DNA from: Glaciibacter superstes DSM 21135
GTDB taxonomy: Bacteria > Actinomycetota > Actinomycetes > Actinomycetales > Microbacteriaceae
NCBI RefSeq assembly: GCF_000421145.1
Contig: NZ_ATWH01000005.1
Span: forward strand, 1 to 64,000
Length of the DNA stretch: 64,000 nt
Reading direction: 5' to 3'
Positions 60,547 through 64,000 of the stretch are shown here, piece after piece (position 1 is the first letter of the stretch; each line of letters starts with the position of its first letter). Under the pieces are notes generated by a model. That model did not search any database and had not been told where the DNA came from. It saw only the letters and a list, made by a program, of their open reading frames with translations. A program made the translations under genes and the position numbers.

Positions 60547-60828
60547 GTGATCCAGTCATTCGCGGGCAAAGACACCGAGCGCGTGTGGCAAAGAGAGCAT
60601 GTGCGAAAGTTTGGGGCAGATTTGCAACGGGCCGCGAATCGAAAGCTACTTTTGCTTGACGCGGCGGAGGCCATCAACGACTTGCGTGTACCGCCGGGAA
60701 ATCGTCTTGAGCAGCTCCAGGGCGATCGCAACGGTCAGCACAGCATCCGTATTAACAACCAATGGCGCATCTGTTTCACCTGGACAGACGCAGGTCCAAC
60801 TGCCGTCGAAATAGTCGACTACCACTGA
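60547..60828 (+). CDS. HigB/RelE-type toxin
   Basis: GTG 60547 gives 93 residues beginning [20 protein letters not shown], the usual HigB N terminus, followed by [20 protein letters not shown] and [10 protein letters not shown] with the Arg and Trp of the active site. It precedes its antitoxin, the normal higBA order. The frame is open 20 codons further upstream, but those overlap the promoter. Confidence 0.9.
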   Translation: MIQSFAGKDTERVWQREHVRKFGADLQRAANRKLLLLDAAEAINDLRVPPGNRLEQLQGDRNGQHSIRINNQWRICFTWTDAGPTAVEIVDYH

Positions 60829-60839
60829 AGGGAGACATC

Positions 60840-61139
60840 ATGACTGCAGCGCACGAACCCATCCATCCTGGAGAGATCCTTCTTGAGGAGTTTCTGAAGC
60901 CGCTGGGCATCAGCCAGTATCGGCTTGCTCATGCAATCGCCGTTCCTCCTCGGCGTATCAACGAGATCGTGCACGGGAAAAGGGGCATCAGCCCGAATAC
61001 CGCACTGCGGTTGGCGAGAGCGTTCGGCACGTCGGATCGATTCTGGATGAACCTTCAGGTGCGACATGACCTTGACGTCGAAACCGCTGCTCACGAAGCA
61101 GAGCTTGACGGGATCCGGCCGCTCCCGAGGGCATCGTAG
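60840..61139 (+). CDS. HigA-type antitoxin (XRE family)
   Basis: 99 residues from ATG 60840 with GGGAG upstream. [20 protein letters not shown], then helix-turn-helix [20 protein letters not shown] and [13 protein letters not shown] are the HigA signature. It binds the toxin and the palindrome inside the promoter. Confidence 0.9.
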   Translation: MTAAHEPIHPGEILLEEFLKPLGISQYRLAHAIAVPPRRINEIVHGKRGISPNTALRLARAFGTSDRFWMNLQVRHDLDVETAAHEAELDGIRPLPRAS

Positions 61140-61273
61140 CCCCAGATCGTCAGCGGCGGGCGGTCCAGCCCTGGGGTCCCGAGCCGTCTGCCTCATATTG
61201 CCTCGGCCGCGCGACACGGCAAGAATGGCCAGATGAGCCAGCCGCCGCAGCGCCGCACCCAGATCGGACGCCG

Positions 61274-61927
61274 ATGAGCGACGAGTCACCGCTCCTGCTG
61301 GTGCTCGACCTGATCGGCGCGTTCGCGTTCGGACTCAACGGAGCCTTGACGGCTGTGCGTGTGGCCAGACTGGACATCGTCGGCGTCATCACACTCGGCA
61401 TGATCACCGCGCTCGGCGGCGGCATCATCCGTGACATTCTGCTTGACGACCTGCCGCCGGCCACCTTTCTCGACTGGCACTATCTGGCTGTCGCCGCGGC
61501 CGGCGCGTTGATCGCGTTCGCTTTTTCTGTGCGCCTCCATCGGCTCGCCGTTCCCATCGAGGTGCTCGACGCCGTGGGGCTCAGCGTGTTCGCCGTCACC
61601 GGCGCCAGCAAGGCCATGGAATTCGGTCTCGGCCCCGTGCAGTCCGTAATTCTCGGCGTCATCACCGCGGTCGGCGGCGGAACCATTCGAGATGTTTTGG
61701 TCGGGCGGGTTCCGTCCGTCATGCGCGAAGGGCTCTACGCCATCCCGGCGCTCGTCGCTGCGGCGCTCACGGTCACGGCCATCGCGATCGGTCTCTACGG
61801 TCTGCCCGCCGCGCTCATCGCGGCCGCGATTTGCTTCCTCATCCGGCTGATCGGCGTTCGGTTCAACCTCAACGCGCCCAGGCCACCTGGAACACAAGGT
61901 GCAACGGATGCCCCGGGTCGCCAGTGA
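61274..61927 (+). CDS. TRIC/YadS-family (UPF0126) membrane channel
   Basis: 217 residues with seven hydrophobic segments in two homologous halves. Each half has the glycine-rich turn: LGGGIIRDILLDDL (about 54-67) and VGGGTIRDVLVGRV (about 136-149). LIGAFAFGLNGALTAVR is the first helix signature. Prokaryotic relatives are trimeric monovalent cation channels. The hydrophilic tail of about 20 residues is unconserved. Ends 14 bases before the stop of the converging amidohydrolase gene. Confidence 0.85.
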   Translation: MSDESPLLLVLDLIGAFAFGLNGALTAVRVARLDIVGVITLGMITALGGGIIRDILLDDLPPATFLDWHYLAVAAAGALIAFAFSVRLHRLAVPIEVLDAVGLSVFAVTGASKAMEFGLGPVQSVILGVITAVGGGTIRDVLVGRVPSVMREGLYAIPALVAAALTVTAIAIGLYGLPAALIAAAICFLIRLIGVRFNLNAPRPPGTQGATDAPGRQ

Positions 61928-61940
61928 GGCAACTGGTAGT

Positions 61941-63215
61941 TCAGGTTTGGTCGGCGCCGAGCCAGGCCAGCGCAGCCACAACCGCCGCCGCCGTTCCCGT
62001 CTCGATCGTCGGCCCGATCAGGGGCGCGAAGTTCGAGGAGTGATTCGCCGGAATGTCGGAAGAAACAGTTCCAGCCGTCTCCGCTTTCGCGAGCTCGGCC
62101 GGGTCGATGCCGCCCACTCCCCAATAGGTGTACGGCACCTTCAGGGCATCCGGAATCTCGCTGAAGTCCTCGCTGGCCGACTGGCGATCGATGGTGAACG
62201 CCCGGTCGCCGAAATGGCGTCGGAACGCGTCGGTGACTGTCTTCGTCGCATCCGGATCGTTGTCGGTCACCGGGTAGTGGTCGTAGAGCTCGAAGGTGGG
62301 CGGCTTCGGGGAACCGGACGCTGCGCATTCGCCCTCCACAATGCGATGAATCGCCTCCACGATCATGGTGCGCGTGACGTCGTTGAAGGTGCGGATGTTC
62401 AGCTCCAGCACCGCATGGTCGGAGATGATGTTGCTCTTCGACCCGCCCTGGATGCGACCGACCGTCAGCACCGCGAACTCGCCTGGCGTGACCTCGCGGG
62501 CGACGATCGCCTGCAGCCGCACAACGATCATCGACGCGAGCACGACCGGATCAACGGCGAGGTGCGGCATCGACCCGTGGCTGCCGCGACCCCACACGGT
62601 CACGCGCATGCTGTCGCCGCTGGAGAGGAACGCGCCCGGCCTCGTGCCTACCCGGCCGGCCGAAAACGGCAGCACGTGCTGGGCGAGCGCGACATCGGGC
62701 CGGGGGATCAGGTCGGCCAGGCCGGCCGTGAGCATGGCCTCGGCTCCGTCGGCGACTTCTTCCGCAGGCTGGAAGAGCGCGATATAGGTGCCGTGCCAGG
62801 CATCCGTTCTCTCTGAAAGCAGCCGCCCCGCGCCGAGCAGGCAGGCGACGTGCACGTCGTGTCCGCACGCGTGCATGACCGGAATCTGGTTACCAGCCGC
62901 GTCGGTCGTGTGGTCGGTGCTCGCGTACGGGAGGCCGGTCGTCTCCTTGATGGCCAGGGCGTCCATGTCGGCGCGCATGAGCACGACGGGCCCGTCGCCG
63001 TTCCTGAGGATGCCGACCACGCCGGTGGTGCCGATCTTCTCGTGCACGTCGTAGTCGAAATCGCGCAGGGCATCGGCGACTGTGGCGGCCGTCTTGACCT
63101 CCTGATGACCGAGTTCCGGATGCTGGTGGAGAGTCTTGTAGACGTTCTCCTGCCAGTCTCGTATCCCGGCTTGGCCCGCGAGCACGGTAGTCGCATCGGT
63201 GTCGGCGTCGTTCAT
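61941..63215 (-). CDS. M20-family amidohydrolase (hippurate/indole-3-acetyl-amino acid hydrolase type)
   Basis: 424 residues. Dinuclear metal motifs: VMHACGHDVHVACLLGAGRL (Cys and His ligands, about 114-133), LFQPAEEVADGAEAM (Glu), DVALAQHVLPF (His) and HSSNFAP near the C terminus (His). A dimerisation domain sits between (SGDSMRVTVWGRGSHGSMPH). Hydrolyses an N-acyl or peptide bond of a small compound. It stands alone. Confidence 0.9.
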   Translation of the reverse strand: MNDADTDATTVLAGQAGIRDWQENVYKTLHQHPELGHQEVKTAATVADALRDFDYDVHEKIGTTGVVGILRNGDGPVVLMRADMDALAIKETTGLPYASTDHTTDAAGNQIPVMHACGHDVHVACLLGAGRLLSERTDAWHGTYIALFQPAEEVADGAEAMLTAGLADLIPRPDVALAQHVLPFSAGRVGTRPGAFLSSGDSMRVTVWGRGSHGSMPHLAVDPVVLASMIVVRLQAIVAREVTPGEFAVLTVGRIQGGSKSNIISDHAVLELNIRTFNDVTRTMIVEAIHRIVEGECAASGSPKPPTFELYDHYPVTDNDPDATKTVTDAFRRHFGDRAFTIDRQSASEDFSEIPDALKVPYTYWGVGGIDPAELAKAETAGTVSSDIPANHSSNFAPLIGPTIETGTAAAVVAALAWLGADQT

Positions 63216-63342
63216 CGGTTCCCGCTCTCCTTGTGGCGACGCGCCTGCTTACGGTCTGCGTCCGCGAGGTCTTCCGCCAGCGTACGTCTGACGTCGCCCC
63301 GGCAGAAGGGATGCGGTTATGGCGTAGTCTGATCCAGGCCGT

Positions 63343-63356
63343 CTGAAACGATTCAG
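63343..63356. promoter_or_regulatory. Candidate LacI-family operator
   Basis: CTGAA-ACGA-TTCAG, a pseudo-palindrome with central CG as in LacI/GalR operators, 14 bases before the GTG of the glycosidase gene. No LacI gene is in the window. Confidence 0.5.
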
Positions 63357-63370
63357 CAAAGGAGCTCACC

Positions 63371-64000
63371 GTGCTCGATCGCCCTCGTGTGCGACTCGAA
63401 CCACTCGACCCTGGGCGTTTCGCCGAGCCAGAGGCCGATGATCGCCCCGGCATACGCTGGTGGTGGCAGAGCCCGGTTGCGACCGAAGAACTCGTTCGCC
63501 AGTTAAACGCCATCGCCGACGCCGGCTTTCGGGAGGTGGAGATCGCGTTCAGCCGGGGGTTCTGGGGCGACGAGGCGCAACGCACCGCGCTCACCGCCGT
63601 GCTGCTCGAAGCGGAACGGCTCGGTGTTGGTGTGGCGATGACTCTCGGAGCGTCCTGGCCACTCAGCACCCCGAACACCACGGCGGGCACACCCTTCTCC
63701 ACCCGCGAGCTGCAGTATGGGTCAGTGCGACTCCCCGCCGATCGCACCGAATCGGTGCATTTGCCGGCCGCGTTCGACGACCCCGCACAGTTCGACGACC
63801 CCGCGCCCGTCAACGACGCCGCCGATCGCCTCTCCACGCTCGTGCGCGTCACCGCGGCCCGAGTTGTGGAACGCAACGCACCGGCATCCGTCGTCACGAT
63901 CGCGGACCCGGCGTCCCCCCGTCGTCGCGTTATCGAGCCGCCCGCGGCTTCGACCGTGCTCAACGGGGCCTCGCTGATCGACCTGACGTCGCAGGTCGTC
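63371..64000 (+). CDS. Large glycoside hydrolase, N-terminal part (GH106-like)
   Basis: GTG 63371 has AAAGGAG 7 bases upstream; 210 residues are visible before the right edge. The N-terminal region GIRWWWQSPVATEELVRQL, IADAGFREVEIAFSRGFW and MTLGASWPLSTPNTTAG resembles the TIM-barrel start of GH106-type alpha-L-rhamnosidases and related uncharacterised hydrolases. No signal peptide, so probably intracellular. The catalytic residues are outside the window, so the family is tentative. Confidence 0.6.
   Translation, partial: MLDRPRVRLEPLDPGRFAEPEADDRPGIRWWWQSPVATEELVRQLNAIADAGFREVEIAFSRGFWGDEAQRTALTAVLLEAERLGVGVAMTLGASWPLSTPNTTAGTPFSTRELQYGSVRLPADRTESVHLPAAFDDPAQFDDPAPVNDAADRLSTLVRVTAARVVERNAPASVVTIADPASPRRRVIEPPAASTVLNGASLIDLTSQVV

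Noticed and set aside
1..64000. tRNA, rRNA, CRISPR arrays, prophage genes or riboswitches
   Set aside because: Looked for cloverleaf-like TTCGA/GTTCGA arms, regularly spaced repeats, phage structural genes and known leader motifs; found none convincing by eye.

Overview
The window is high-GC DNA (visibly around 60-65 percent, not computed) from an actinobacterium, most likely a member of the Microbacteriaceae or a close relative. The grounds are: GTG and TTG starts are common; surface proteins end in an LAVTG class-E-type sortase motif; a CUT1 sugar importer is encoded without its own ATPase; and the families present (TRIC channel, Phd/RelE, DUF1537 kinase, GMC dehydrogenase with small subunit) are usual there. 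I see no rRNA, tRNA, CRISPR array or prophage. Nearly everything is either carbon/nitrogen catabolism, each block with its own transporter and regulator, or decaying accessory DNA.

Layout. 1-4.0 kb: edge of an IS4-type element followed by three broken genes (a membrane protein with an in-frame TGA, a conserved protein with a one-base deletion, and a twice-hit subtilase remnant). 4.4-6.2 kb: a lipocalin-like AttH/CrtC-type lipoprotein and a small membrane protein. 6.4-11.3 kb: a mosaic of gene fragments joined end to end (FAD monooxygenase tail, IclR regulator, internally deleted phosphomannomutase, purine nucleoside phosphorylase tail, frameshifted sulfatase, SDR tail, surface-protein tails, a Phd antitoxin with a broken toxin, a deleted GntR regulator). 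11.5-18.8 kb: an acid-sugar oxidation operon (SAF-domain oxidoreductase, FadR regulator, a DUF1537 kinase fused in frame to a GMC small subunit, GMC flavoprotein, aldehyde dehydrogenase). 18.9-31.7 kb: a sugar or polyol operon (two-subunit transketolase, FGGY kinase, two SDRs, RbsABC-like importer, SorC regulator) running into a 2-oxoacid/acetoin dehydrogenase operon whose E2 is split into separate lipoyl and catalytic proteins; both start regions carry the same candidate operator. 31.8-39.2 kb: AraC regulator divergent from an epimerase, Gfo/Idh/MocA oxidoreductase, DUF6807 protein and CUT1 importer. 39.3-39.9 kb: the only intact Phd-RelE pair. 39.9-44.6 kb: polar amino acid-type ABC importer plus a histidinol dehydrogenase paralogue, divergent from a LysR regulator with two identical-class operators in between.

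44.7-57.4 kb is the most unusual block. A GntR regulator, a PrpB-like lyase and an ornithine cyclodeaminase-like enzyme point left; a metabolite symporter, hydantoinase-like amidohydrolase, isochorismatase-fold amidase, fumarate-reductase-like flavoprotein, second symporter, two tandem MmgE/PrpD proteins and a metallo-beta-lactamase-fold hydrolase point right. Together they look like import, hydrolytic ring opening, deamidation or decarbamoylation, redox, dehydration/hydration and C-C cleavage of a cyclic ureide or imide; this assignment is inference.

57.4-64 kb: strong bidirectional terminator, an LAVTG surface protein, MazEF-like and HigBA toxin-antitoxin pairs, a DeoR regulator, an orphan third Phd copy, a TRIC-type channel, an M20 amidohydrolase and the start of a large glycoside hydrolase controlled by a LacI-type site. 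The reader should treat product names as family assignments; substrates are not proven by sequence.
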